From: JADGHE01 sp035716025
GTDB taxonomy: Bacteria > Pseudomonadota > Alphaproteobacteria > Rhizobiales > Xanthobacteraceae
Length of the DNA: 64,000 bases
Assembly: GCA_035716025.1 (NCBI GenBank)
Contig: DASTKH010000044.1
Span: 1 to 64,000 of the forward strand
Direction: 5' to 3'
The notes beneath the pieces are model-generated. The model saw only the letters and a program-made list of their open reading frames with translations, was not told where the DNA came from and searched no databases. Shown piece by piece: positions 25,972 through 34,948 of the stretch. A program made the translations under genes and the position numbers. Position 1 is the stretch's first letter. The number at the start of each line of letters is the position of its first letter.

Positions 25972-28377
25972 CTAGCTCTCGAGCAGGGGCAATCCCTCGC
26001 CCGGCACACTGGCACCGTTCATCGCGCGTGGGCTCTCGCCCGCACTCTTGCGGCCGGCAATCAGGGGCATGACGTCGTCCCGCTTGCCGAAGGCCTGCAC
26101 CGACCCGTTCTGCAGAATCATGATCTTGTCGACGCTGCGCAGCAGCGAGGGACGTTGTGTGACGGCCACTACCGTGATGCTTCTTTCCTTGGCACGCATG
26201 AGCGCGCCCGCGAGTGCCCGGTCGCCCCGCGCATCGAGATTGGAGTTGGGCTCGTCGAGAACGATCAGCCGCGGATTGCCGAAGAACGCCCGGGCCAGGC
26301 CGATTCTTTGCTTTTGCCCGCCGGAGAGCGGGCTGCCGTCAATGCCGACGACGGTCTCGTAGCCCTGGGAGAATTCGGAAATCATTTCGTGCACGTCTGC
26401 CATCTCGGCGGCGTCGAAAATCGCTTCGTCGGTGGCGTCGGCCCGCATGCGTGCGATATTGGCCTTGATGGTCGCCGGGAAGAGCTGAACGTCCTGCGGC
26501 AGGTACCCGACGCTTTCGCCGAACTGCCGCGGATCCCAGTTGCGCAGGTCCATCATGTCGAGCCGCACATTGCCGGCCGTCGGCACGATCGAGCCGACCA
26601 GCATGCGGGCGAGCGTCGACTTGCCGGTGCCGGACGCGCCGACGATGGCAAGCGACTCGCCCGGCTCGAGCTGGAAGCTGATGCCGTTGAGAATGACCTT
26701 CTTGGTCGGTGGCGGAACGTAAAGGATGCGTTCGACGGTGAGGCGGCCTTCCGGCCGGGGAAGGCGGAGACGTTCGGCGTTGAGCGGGGAGCTGTGCAGC
26801 AGCGCCTTGACGCGCGCATAGGCGGAGCGCGCTTGCACGAAGTTGCGCCAACCCTCAATCGTGCCTTCGAGCGGTGCAAGCGCGCGGCTGCCGACGATCG
26901 AGGCGGCGATCACCATGCCGCCGGTGAGCTGGCTTTCGAGAGAGAGATAGGCGCCCCAGCCCAAGATGCTGATCTGCGTGCAGAGGCGAAGGAACTTGGA
27001 CAGACCGGTCATCATGATGTTGCGGTCGTGGCCCGCCACCTGCGCCTTGAGCGATTCGGCCGTTTCCCGCCCCCAGATGCGAACCGCCTCGGGGATCATC
27101 CCCATCGCGTTGATGACCTGGGCGTTGCGCGCCATCGCCTCGGCCTGCAGGTTCGCGCGGCTGCCGAAGGCGTTCGCGTGGGAGAAGGCGACGGCCGTCA
27201 TCTTCTGGTTGAGAAGGGCGATGCAGAGCAGGAGCAGGCCGGCCGTGGTGACGATGAAGCCGAGATTGGGGTGGATGAGAAAGACGGCGAGCAGATAGAT
27301 CGGGGCGATCGGCGTATCGAACATCGCGAGCAGCACCGGCCCGGTGATGAACGCGCGCAGATGCTGAAGATCGGCGACCGTCTGGAATTCGCGAATCGAT
27401 CCGCCCTGCGCGGCCTTGGCGGCTGCGCTCAACACCGGCGCGCCGAGCCGGCTTTCCGCTTCGACCGCCACGCGCATCAAAATGAAGCGGCGCATCATAT
27501 CGAGTAGCACATGCGCGGCGAGCGCACCCACCACAACCACCGTCAGCATCGTCAGCGTTTCCGTGCTGCGGCTCGTCAGCACGCGGTCGGAGACGGAGAA
27601 GAGGTAAATGGGGATCGAGAGAAGAAGAAAATTGACCGCGAAGGAGAAGATGCCGACCGTCCAGAGATTTCGTCGACAGGCGGCGAGACCTTTCGACAGC
27701 ACCTCGCGAAAGTCGCGGTCGCTCGAGCGTTGCTCGATTTGCGAGGGGCCCCGGCCGCCGCCGCGCCCGCCTTGATCGCGTCCGCCGCGGTCCGGCGCTC
27801 TCGCCGGAGGTTTGCTGCCGTTCGTTTGCACCGAACCCGCCGCGCCGGACGCGGGAACGGCCGCGCCGTTCGCTTTGGCTTCGGCGACCGGCGGCGGAAC
27901 GACGCTGGGTTCGATTTTCGGCATGTCGCGCATCCGGAGCGGCGGTTCGGCCTGAAGGAGCGGTGCAGCCGCCGCCGTGCCGGCGCCGGCTTCAGTCGGT
28001 TGAAGGCGTTCCGATGCTTCGGGGGCCCGGATCGGCATGGCCGCGCGGGCGGAGACCGAAACGGCCTCGGTCGCGGGCATGACTTCTGCCGGAGTTGCGG
28101 TTGGCGTTTCCGGTGCCGACCGTGGCGCGGCCGATGGCTTCGCGTCGCCGGAAAGGCCGAGATAGGCGGCGCTCGCCGTCCTTCGGAAGGCCTCTTCAAG
28201 AGGCCGCAGGCGATCGCTGAGGGACGCCGTTTCACCCTGCGAAGCCGAGGACGCGGTCTCGGACTTGCCGGAAGCCATCGGCGTCGCCGATCGAGGATGA
28301 TCGTCTTCGCCGGAAAGGCGCTCTCGATCCTGCGCCGAGGAGGCGGTCTTGCGCTGGTCGTTGTCTGGCCGGTCCAT
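25972..28377 (-). CDS. Type I secretion ABC exporter (PrtD family) with long disordered N-terminus
   Basis: The protein has 801 residues. The first 230 or so are Pro/Ala/Ser-rich and probably disordered, unlike standard PrtD proteins of about 570-580 residues. A six-helix membrane domain follows (NLWTVGIFSFAVNFLLLSIP onward). The ATPase has Walker A VGASGTGKSTLARML, signature LSGGQKQRIGLARAF and Walker B RLIVLDEPNSNLD. The start at 28377 has AAGGG upstream. It energises export of unfolded substrates with C-terminal signals, here presumably one or both exoproteins encoded just upstream. Confidence 0.93.
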   Translation of the reverse strand: MDRPDNDQRKTASSAQDRERLSGEDDHPRSATPMASGKSETASSASQGETASLSDRLRPLEEAFRRTASAAYLGLSGDAKPSAAPRSAPETPTATPAEVMPATEAVSVSARAAMPIRAPEASERLQPTEAGAGTAAAAPLLQAEPPLRMRDMPKIEPSVVPPPVAEAKANGAAVPASGAAGSVQTNGSKPPARAPDRGGRDQGGRGGGRGPSQIEQRSSDRDFREVLSKGLAACRRNLWTVGIFSFAVNFLLLSIPIYLFSVSDRVLTSRSTETLTMLTVVVVGALAAHVLLDMMRRFILMRVAVEAESRLGAPVLSAAAKAAQGGSIREFQTVADLQHLRAFITGPVLLAMFDTPIAPIYLLAVFLIHPNLGFIVTTAGLLLLCIALLNQKMTAVAFSHANAFGSRANLQAEAMARNAQVINAMGMIPEAVRIWGRETAESLKAQVAGHDRNIMMTGLSKFLRLCTQISILGWGAYLSLESQLTGGMVIAASIVGSRALAPLEGTIEGWRNFVQARSAYARVKALLHSSPLNAERLRLPRPEGRLTVERILYVPPPTKKVILNGISFQLEPGESLAIVGASGTGKSTLARMLVGSIVPTAGNVRLDMMDLRNWDPRQFGESVGYLPQDVQLFPATIKANIARMRADATDEAIFDAAEMADVHEMISEFSQGYETVVGIDGSPLSGGQKQRIGLARAFFGNPRLIVLDEPNSNLDARGDRALAGALMRAKERSITVVAVTQRPSLLRSVDKIMILQNGSVQAFGKRDDVMPLIAGRKSAGESPRAMNGASVPGEGLPLLES

Positions 28378-28467
28378 CTTTTCCCTTCACCATTCGATCG
28401 GTCGCCACGGCTCTCGCCAGCTCGCAAGAGAGGGCGTTGATCTCCGTGTCTGCATTTCGTGCAGGCG

Positions 28468-30369
28468 TTAAGTCAGCACGCTTCCCATGACGTCGTCGGG
28501 CGGATGAAGGACGGGTGGCGCGTTCTCGGTGGGCTGATCTTCCGGCTCGTCGGCACCGATGAAGGCGACGACCTCCGAGACGAGCGTGTTCGTGTCCTGA
28601 TGCAGGACGGCGTCCTTGTCGTCGGTCACGAGATTTGCCTGGACAAGAATCGTGTCTTCGTATGGCGCGCCCTTGAGGAAGGTGAAGGTGCTTCCAACAT
28701 CGACGATGCCGGCGAGATTGGAGAGCGAATTGCCGCCGGTGGCGGCCCACTGCGTGAACTCGCCTTCTTCCGGCGGAGCGCCAGACAGAAGCTGGATCGC
28801 GAGATCGAGGTCGGCGACGACGTTGATCTGCCACAGCGCGTTGATGTCGTAATAGTCCCCGGTGATGTAGAGGATATTGAGTGGGCCCGGCCCGTTGCCC
28901 GGAATGAGGTTGCCGTAGCTCGGGTCGAGCGTGTTCTGGTGGCCGCCAAGCGCGGCGACGAGCGCGTCCATGCCCGGCGCGAAGGGCTGAAAGTCGTCGT
29001 TTCCGTAGGTTACGATCGTCGCGTCGTTGAGGAGGGCATTATCCCCGGTGGAAGCGAATTGCGCGCTGGGGTGGCTCTCTCCCGCGACAAGCTTCAGGAT
29101 GTCGTCATCGAGCAGGATGTTGGTCTGGAAGATGAGGTTGGCGCCGTGGTAGTCCCCGCCGACGATAATGGCGTCGTACTTGCTCATTTCGTTGAAGAAA
29201 CCGGCCAGGTTCTCCTGGCCGTTCGCTCCGGCGACGAGTTGGAAATGGGTCGCGGAGCTGTCCTGGGCAATGATGTCGTTGTCGCCCAGGTAGTTCTTCT
29301 GGGTGAACAGGTTGGTATCGAAGAAGTCGCCATCGACGATGTCGACGTGCCAGGACCATCCACTGAAGTTGCCCGCGAGGACGCCGTGGATCCCTTCCTT
29401 CTCAACGATTTCGGCGATGTTGTCCGCCGTGTTTCCCCCGGTGTGGATCGCCTCTGGCGGTTGGTCGCCGAGGTGCACTTCGTCGTTGTCGGTGAAGATG
29501 TTCGTCTGCACGATGCCGTTCGTGCTGAAATAGTCGCCCAAAACCATCAGCGTGGGCGCGGATTCGTTGAGATCGATGATCACGGCGGCGTTGCTCGCGA
29601 CATTCTCGCCGAGCGTCGCCCATTGGCCCTTCGCGTCGAGATCCGGGGGCTGTTCCTCGACGACCGGCGTCTGCGGCCGTTCGCTGCCTTCCGGCTGCAG
29701 CACGCCGTTGATGTAAAGCCCGGGTTCGGCCGGCGGCGTGCCGTCCTCGCCGCCCGACTGTTGGGTTATCGCGTCCTGCGCGCGGATGAATTCGGCGACC
29801 GCCTGTCCGCCGCCGTCGCTCGGAAGCGCGATCTCGGCCGGCACTTCTGCGGCAGCCTGGAGTTCGAAGCGATCCAGAGTCGCATCGATATCGATCCCGT
29901 GGATCTCTTCGACATCGACGTGCTTCGAGATGCCGAACTGGTCGTCGTCCGACATCCTGTTGAGCTGGTCGATATCGCTCAGCGTCTGGCTGCCGGCGCT
30001 ATCGTAGACGACCTCGATCTGCGCGCCGCCGCCGCCGATGCCGCCTCCGGGCGGCAGCTTTTCGACGTCGTGGGGCTGCGGAACCTTGAACCTGTCGAGA
30101 TCGGTCGGCAGGCGCCCGATCTTGTGGGGCATCGCCCGGACGTGGAAGAATTCGGGCTCAAAGGATGGTAGCGGCGGACCAAGTCCGTACGGATTGATCG
30201 ACGCGAAGTCCGGGGAAAACTCGTAGTGCGGCAGCTTCGCCGTAAAGTCGGCCGGGCGGTACGGGTTCGGACCCTCCTCATACTCCAGGCGGACGCGCAG
30301 GTCCTCGATCGCCAAGTGCAGGTATCCGGCGAAATGCCATATGATCTCGACCGTCCCGCCAGGATTCAT
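28468..30369 (-). CDS. Large acidic repeat protein, probable type I secretion substrate
   Basis: The protein has 633 residues, is strongly acidic and has no cysteine-rich or enzymatic motif. At least five related units are seen, each with a core such as VLGDYFSTNGIVQTNIFTDN (about 276-295), VDGDFFDTNLFTQKNYLGDN (345-364), VGGDYHGANLIFQTNILLDD (403-422), ITGDYYDINALWQINVVADL (502-521) and a weaker copy near 566-586. Each unit is coupled to an ATG.N.L.N.A.IVD-like segment. The Asp/Asn spacing suggests Ca2+-binding beta-structure. It has no N-terminal signal peptide, which fits type I export. It lies 90 bases upstream of the ABC gene on the same strand. No named family is assigned. Confidence 0.75.
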   Translation of the reverse strand: MNPGGTVEIIWHFAGYLHLAIEDLRVRLEYEEGPNPYRPADFTAKLPHYEFSPDFASINPYGLGPPLPSFEPEFFHVRAMPHKIGRLPTDLDRFKVPQPHDVEKLPPGGGIGGGGAQIEVVYDSAGSQTLSDIDQLNRMSDDDQFGISKHVDVEEIHGIDIDATLDRFELQAAAEVPAEIALPSDGGGQAVAEFIRAQDAITQQSGGEDGTPPAEPGLYINGVLQPEGSERPQTPVVEEQPPDLDAKGQWATLGENVASNAAVIIDLNESAPTLMVLGDYFSTNGIVQTNIFTDNDEVHLGDQPPEAIHTGGNTADNIAEIVEKEGIHGVLAGNFSGWSWHVDIVDGDFFDTNLFTQKNYLGDNDIIAQDSSATHFQLVAGANGQENLAGFFNEMSKYDAIIVGGDYHGANLIFQTNILLDDDILKLVAGESHPSAQFASTGDNALLNDATIVTYGNDDFQPFAPGMDALVAALGGHQNTLDPSYGNLIPGNGPGPLNILYITGDYYDINALWQINVVADLDLAIQLLSGAPPEEGEFTQWAATGGNSLSNLAGIVDVGSTFTFLKGAPYEDTILVQANLVTDDKDAVLHQDTNTLVSEVVAFIGADEPEDQPTENAPPVLHPPDDVMGSVLT

Positions 30370-30477
30370 GACACGCTCCCTCTGAAACGTTAGAGCAGCT
30401 TAGGCCTGCGCGGATCGCAATCGACGGAACACTCACGCTCGTCCCCGAAACCCGTTTCACGGAACACCCGGGCATCC

Positions 30478-30510
30478 AAAAAGAAGCCCGCGCGGACGCG
30501 CCGCGCGGGC
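30478..30510 (-). terminator. Rho-independent terminator after the low-complexity gene
   Basis: On the minus strand GCCCGCGCG and CGCGCGGGC form a nine-pair stem (30486-30510) around a 7-base loop, followed by TTCTTTTT (30478-30485). It lies 13 bases past the stop of the low-complexity gene, so that gene can be transcribed as its own unit, apart from the exporter genes downstream. Confidence 0.85.
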
Positions 30511-30522
30511 CCTAGTCTCGTA

Positions 30523-31356
30523 TCAGCCGATATCGTCGGCCGGGCCGCTGGTCAGATCGTCACCAGCGGCATTGATCGTGATGCTGTTGAACTGGATGTT
30601 GGCACCCAGGACGATGTTCTGCGTGAACGCCTCCTGGCTCGACACGGCGTCCGCCGTCGCGGCACCGATATCGCCGAGCGTGTTGGTGTTCCCGTCGACG
30701 CGCGTGGTGATGTCGTCGATCTTGGCGTCGCCGCCTTCGGCCTTGACATCCCACTCGAAGTCGCCAGAGCCGCCGTCGTACTTGACTTCCGCGCTCCACA
30801 GGAAGTCGTTGTCGACGAGGTTGTTGACCTGGTCGATATTGAACATGTTGCCGTCGTCCATCTTCTGCTCGACGGCATCCGGCATCACCACGCTTCCCGC
30901 GATGTCCTTGATTTCTTCGATATCAATGACATCGTTGTCGTCGGGCAGGTGATCCAGGTCGAGATCGACCTTCACGTCAACCTCGACATCGGTATCGACC
31001 TTTGTCTCGACTGCGTTCTCGACCTTGTTCTCGACCTTGTTCTCGACGTCATTGTCGACGTCATTGTCGACCTTGTTGTCGAGCTTGTTCTCGAGTTCGT
31101 TCTCGTTCGAGTTCTCGTTCTTGTTGTCGTTATCGTTCTCGTTGTCGCTCTCGTTCTTGTTCTCGTTCTCGTTCTCCGAGTACTGGAGCGCGAACTGAGC
31201 CTGGCCCTGGGCTTGGCCCTGACCCTGACCCTGGCCCTGGCCCTGACCCTGAAGCTGAGCCTGCAATTCGGCCTGCAGCTGGTCTTGCTTCTGGTCCTGA
31301 TCCTGATCCTGGTCCTGGTCCTGATCGGGGTCGTGGTGATGGTGGTTACCAGACAT
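30523..31356 (-). CDS. Low-complexity acidic DQ/GQ/NE/VDN-repeat protein, probable exoprotein
   Basis: The protein has 277 residues; the ATG at 31356 has AAGGAG at ideal spacing, chosen over an upstream in-frame start. After MSGNHHHHDP come tandem DQ dipeptides, QLQA/GQ repeats, EN/DN repeats (about 58-85) and VDN/VEN/VET heptad-like repeats (about 88-130). A non-repetitive C-terminal half with FNIDQVNNLVDNDFL follows. The coding DNA is a run of 6-base units, so slippage would change length without shifting frame. The C-terminal motif resembles DIDQLNRMSDDDQF in the 633-residue neighbour. No signal peptide is present; export by the adjacent type I system is inferred. Confidence 0.78.
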   Translation of the reverse strand: MSGNHHHHDPDQDQDQDQDQDQKQDQLQAELQAQLQGQGQGQGQGQGQAQGQAQFALQYSENENENKNESDNENDNDNKNENSNENELENKLDNKVDNDVDNDVENKVENKVENAVETKVDTDVEVDVKVDLDLDHLPDDNDVIDIEEIKDIAGSVVMPDAVEQKMDDGNMFNIDQVNNLVDNDFLWSAEVKYDGGSGDFEWDVKAEGGDAKIDDITTRVDGNTNTLGDIGAATADAVSSQEAFTQNIVLGANIQFNSITINAAGDDLTSGPADDIG

Positions 31357-32030
31357 AGCGAAACTCCTTGCGCTCAGGAGCATCGCGTGCGGTCCGCAAT
31401 CGCTGATCTTCTACGTCTGCGAGGGCGAAGCGCTTGTGCGATGCGACGTGAGCTGGTTGGTGTGTGTCGTCGATGAACTCTGTATGCCACCGGTTCGGTC
31501 AGGGGCGCCCGCAAAGCGCAAGGAGCCTGCTGCTCGATACCGGACCAACATCTGCGCGATGGCTCTTTCCGGTGCGGCGCCTCCCGCTCCTTCGTCGGCC
31601 ACGCATTGCGGCCGACTTGCCCTGCCTCCACCCGGACCCGCCGGGCGACGCTGGAAGGGCATTTCACGCACAGAAGCGTCACGCATTTGCCGCGAACTGC
31701 CTAGCACCACTTTCGAGCATTCCTTTCGATCATCTTCGCGGGCGGCATACGTCTTGTGTGCGCGGTCGTACGTCTTTTGGTTTAGGGAGGAGCGACCGGC
31801 TCATGCCGAATGGGGGATGCGCTGCACCTATTGCGATCTTGTTGCGCAGGGCGTCTCCCTGAAAGCCTATCGTGCCAACAAGCGTGTGCGTACGCAGAGG
31901 GCGCCGCGACGAAGAAGCGCCATGCGGAGCCCTGCGGCTCGCGCGTCAGTGTCGGCGAACGAAGAGCCGCTCGTCTCTCGTGGCAGGCAGATCAGGACCC
32001 GGACGAGCACGGGGCCGAAGGGGACTGCAA
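31357..32030. other. Gene-poor spacer between divergent genes
   Basis: Nearly 680 bases with several overlapping open frames on both strands, none with recognisable content. It must contain the promoter of the strongly ribosome-site-equipped low-complexity gene and that of the GNAT-TPR gene. An AGGGAGGAG followed by ATG near 31803 gives only a 19-codon frame. Confidence 0.4.
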
Positions 32031-33656
32031 GTGTACCTGGAAGTCGTCGACAACCTGCAGCGGTTCACTGAGCTGCGAGACGACTGGGAAAGCGTGTACC
32101 GCGCCGACCCCGACGCCCACTTCTTCCTGTCGTGGACGTTCATGCGGGAATGGATCGGCCGGCTGGAAGGGCCATGGTTCATCCTCGCGGCCAAGCGTGC
32201 AGCGGAGGCGAACTGCGAAGCCTTCTTCCCGCTCCGGGTGCGCACCAAGGAGCGCCAGAACGGAGAGTTCTTTAACGAAATCAACATGGCCGGGAACTAT
32301 TTCGCCGACTACACGGGCTTCATCTGCCGGCCGGAAAGCGCCGAACAGGCGATCGCGCACTTCGCTGCGCATGTGCGCCAGCTCCACTGGGCCAATCTGC
32401 GGCTCGAGAATGTCCGCGCCTCGCGCGAACGCCTTGCAGTCTTCCTCCGGCATTTTCCGGAGAAGAAGTTCAAGGTTGTGGAGCTCGAGCGAATCAATCA
32501 GCCCGAAAACATCAACAACTGCATTTGCCCGGCGGTGAGACTGCCCAGCGACTGGGACACCTTTCTCAACGGAAACCTCGGCTCGGAGACGCGACGAACC
32601 ATCAAGCGGTTCATGAAGCGCGTCGAGGAGAGTGACGAGTTCCGCATCACTCACGCGAATGCCGAGACGATTGAGCGCGACCTGAAGATCCTCCTCCAAT
32701 TATGGGCGGCGCAATGGGGAGGCCGCAAGGGCGAAAGACTGCAGACGATTCTCAGCTCCAATTTCAAGATGCTGTCGCGCTGCTTTGCGGTTGGCTCTCT
32801 TTTCCTGCCGGTCATGTGGAAAGGCGACACGCCGGTCGGCGCGCAAGCGACTTTCGTGGATCCGGTCAAGCGGACCCTGCACGCCTATATGGGAGCCCGC
32901 GACGAATCGTTCGGAAAGCCGTCGCCCGGCATCGTGCTGCATGCACATAGCATCCGCTACGCGATCGAGAACGGATTCACGACTTACGATTTTCTGCGCG
33001 GCAACGAGAGCTATAAATATTCCTTCGGCGCGGAGGAACATCGCATCGCCTGCATCGTCGTGAGCACGCACGACGGGGCCAATCTCGGCGTTCGTCTCGA
33101 TCCGCGGAGCGTGCCGGAAGTGCTGCAGCGGGCGGTGAAACGGCACGAAAGCGGCAAGCTGGCGGAGGCCGAGCGCGCCTACCGGCAGGTCCTCGACGTG
33201 GAACCCAAGAACGCCCAGGCACTCTACTGCTTCGCGCAGCTTATGGCGACAAAAGGCAATCACGCCGCCGCCAAGAGGCTGTTCAAGGCGCTTCTCGCCA
33301 TCAAGCCGGATTCCTGCAAGATCTGGATCAGGCTTGCGCAATCGCTCGAGGCGAGACGCCAATTCGCGGAGGCGGCGCAGGCCTATCGCGAAATCATCAA
33401 GAGACAGCCCGATTACTTCCCCGCGCATCGCGGCCTCGGACTCATGCTGCTCAAGCTGCGGCGCCACGCCGAGGCGGTCCACGCCTTCGAGTCTGCGTTG
33501 GCCTTGAAGCCGAGCGATGCCGCGTCGGAGCAGGGTCTTGCCCGCGCGATCGAGGCTTTGGGGCCGGTCCGGACGCCCGGCCCCTTGGCACGCAACGGAC
33601 ATTATAACCAGGAACGTGCGGGCCGCTCCGGGCCGCCGCGTACCTGGCTCAACTAG
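32031..33656 (+). CDS. GNAT-fold acyltransferase fused to TPR repeats
   Basis: The protein has 541 residues with a GTG start at 32031 and AAGGGGAC upstream. Residues about 1-345 form a CelD/BioF2-type GNAT domain: the N-terminal half contains FLSWTFMREWIGRLEGPWFI, and the C-terminal half carries GAQATFVDPVKRTLHAYMGA and YDFLRGNESYKYSFGAEEHR, both typical of this family. Residues about 365-510 are TPR units (SGKLAEAERAYRQVLDVEPK and GNHAAAKRLFKALLAIKPDS). CelD-type proteins act in exopolysaccharide or cell-surface modification. It neighbours the secretion locus but is divergent from it, so the link is by proximity only. Confidence 0.85.
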   Translation: MYLEVVDNLQRFTELRDDWESVYRADPDAHFFLSWTFMREWIGRLEGPWFILAAKRAAEANCEAFFPLRVRTKERQNGEFFNEINMAGNYFADYTGFICRPESAEQAIAHFAAHVRQLHWANLRLENVRASRERLAVFLRHFPEKKFKVVELERINQPENINNCICPAVRLPSDWDTFLNGNLGSETRRTIKRFMKRVEESDEFRITHANAETIERDLKILLQLWAAQWGGRKGERLQTILSSNFKMLSRCFAVGSLFLPVMWKGDTPVGAQATFVDPVKRTLHAYMGARDESFGKPSPGIVLHAHSIRYAIENGFTTYDFLRGNESYKYSFGAEEHRIACIVVSTHDGANLGVRLDPRSVPEVLQRAVKRHESGKLAEAERAYRQVLDVEPKNAQALYCFAQLMATKGNHAAAKRLFKALLAIKPDSCKIWIRLAQSLEARRQFAEAAQAYREIIKRQPDYFPAHRGLGLMLLKLRRHAEAVHAFESALALKPSDAASEQGLARAIEALGPVRTPGPLARNGHYNQERAGRSGPPRTWLN

Positions 33657-33686
33657 CCCGCTCGGGATGTGGCGGGTGCCCCGCCG

Positions 33687-34811
33687 TTATGGCGCGGCCG
33701 AAGGACCGAATTCGGCAAACAACTCCTGTAATCGCTTCCGGACCAGCGGTCGCAGGCGGTCGGCGCGGCAAACTCGACCGCAGAGCCGCTCGAACTGCCG
33801 CAGTCGCTCTCTTTCGTGGGCAGCGCCGACGCAACGCTCTATCGCGGGGTCTCGCGCCGAGGCCGGCGCGTTCACGTCGACCTTGCAGATGCGGCGAAGA
33901 TGGTCGGCCAGAAAGCGCGGGCTTCGCGTCATCGGAGCGGGCGTGGCCGTCGTCGTCGCCGTGGATCGGTACAGCCGGATGATCGCATCTCCGGCATCCA
34001 TGTGGCGATAGAGCGCAACCACGCGGGCTTCCGAGCGCTGCAGCAGTTCGACGGTCTCCGCGAGCGAAGGCTCGCCGGTGCCGGATGACGCCGCGGGCCG
34101 CGCGGCTGCGGAGCGGCGACCGCGATGCACGAAGGGGGTGCCGAGACGATCGATCCCGGCCACGAGCGGATAGGTGCAGGCGGAGGTACAGCGCCCGCGG
34201 GCGCCCTCGGGCATGGGGACGCGCAGATGCGGCGCCGCGGCCTGGCTATAGGCCTTCCAGCCCGCGGCGAGTTCGTGCGGGACGTTGGCGATCGCGGCGG
34301 AGGCGTCCTCGTCTGCCCTGACGGCAAAGCCCGGCGCCGCAAGAAAATCTGGCACGTAGACGAACGGTCCGCCGGGGGCGCGGGTCTTGAGCCAGAACAG
34401 GCGCGTGAGCACCGCAAGCCGCATCGCGGTGCCGACCGTTCCGCCCGGAGAGGCGAGGTAAATCTCGGCAAGCCAGCCACGGTTTGCCGCGATCGCCTCA
34501 ACCAGGCGGTCGAAATCCGGATCGTCGTCGGGATGTCCGCTCCGGTGCGGTTCGAAGTGGCCGGTCACCAGAATTGCGCGGCACATTTCGCCTTCCGGCA
34601 GCTTGGCCGTGCCGACCTGGAAATGATCGGCAAAGCGCTGCGAATCGCCGCCGAAGATCTCGTAGAGATATTTGTAACGCGAGGCCTCGACGCAGGTGAT
34701 TTCGAGGCCTGCCGCCGATGTCGGAATGAGGCCCGATGGAAGCGAAAAGAGGAGCAGAACCGCCGCCCAGCGCCCCACGTGGCCGGCCGCGATGCTGCGA
34801 GCGAAAGGCAT
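33687..34811 (-). CDS. Exported ClpP/crotonase-fold protein (COG3904-like)
   Basis: The protein has 374 residues; GGAG precedes the ATG. A signal peptide (GRWAAVLLLFSLPSGLIPTS) is followed by a SDH/ClpP-like core: the oxyanion-type loop IYLASPGGTVGTAMRLAVLT and the candidate nucleophile segment RCTSACTYPLVAGID, matching the CxSAC pattern of periplasmic COG3904 proteins. The C-terminal 130 residues are Ala/Arg-rich and helical. Substrate and role are unknown. It is convergent with the GNAT-TPR gene. Confidence 0.7.
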   Translation of the reverse strand: MPFARSIAAGHVGRWAAVLLLFSLPSGLIPTSAAGLEITCVEASRYKYLYEIFGGDSQRFADHFQVGTAKLPEGEMCRAILVTGHFEPHRSGHPDDDPDFDRLVEAIAANRGWLAEIYLASPGGTVGTAMRLAVLTRLFWLKTRAPGGPFVYVPDFLAAPGFAVRADEDASAAIANVPHELAAGWKAYSQAAAPHLRVPMPEGARGRCTSACTYPLVAGIDRLGTPFVHRGRRSAAARPAASSGTGEPSLAETVELLQRSEARVVALYRHMDAGDAIIRLYRSTATTTATPAPMTRSPRFLADHLRRICKVDVNAPASARDPAIERCVGAAHERERLRQFERLCGRVCRADRLRPLVRKRLQELFAEFGPSAAP

Positions 34812-34948
34812 GGCGATCTCCTCGCGCCGCGCGCGTCTTCACTATCCGCCGCAGCCTGAGGCGTCGCAAGGGCCTCCGAACGAGGCACGCCGCGCCGATC
34901 GCGGTGCAGGCGGGGGGATCACGGCAGCGGGAGAGGAGCCTGCGCCGT

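Noticed and set aside
26155..27507. 450-residue plus-strand frame
   Set aside because: Antisense of the PrtD-type ABC exporter.
28459..30171. 570-residue plus-strand frame
   Set aside because: Antisense of the GDY-repeat protein; no recognisable content.
31080..31345. Regular short repeats considered as a CRISPR array
   Set aside because: The units are 6-9 bases without unique spacers and code for dipeptide runs in an open frame.
30949..31476. Hydrophobic Val/Leu-rich plus-strand frame
   Set aside because: It is the antisense of the DQ/NE/VDN repeats; the minus strand has the ribosome site and a sensible protein.
31436..32071. Plus-strand frame before the GNAT-TPR gene
   Set aside because: Several overlapping frames compete here, none with recognisable content; the GNAT start at 32031 has its own ribosome site.
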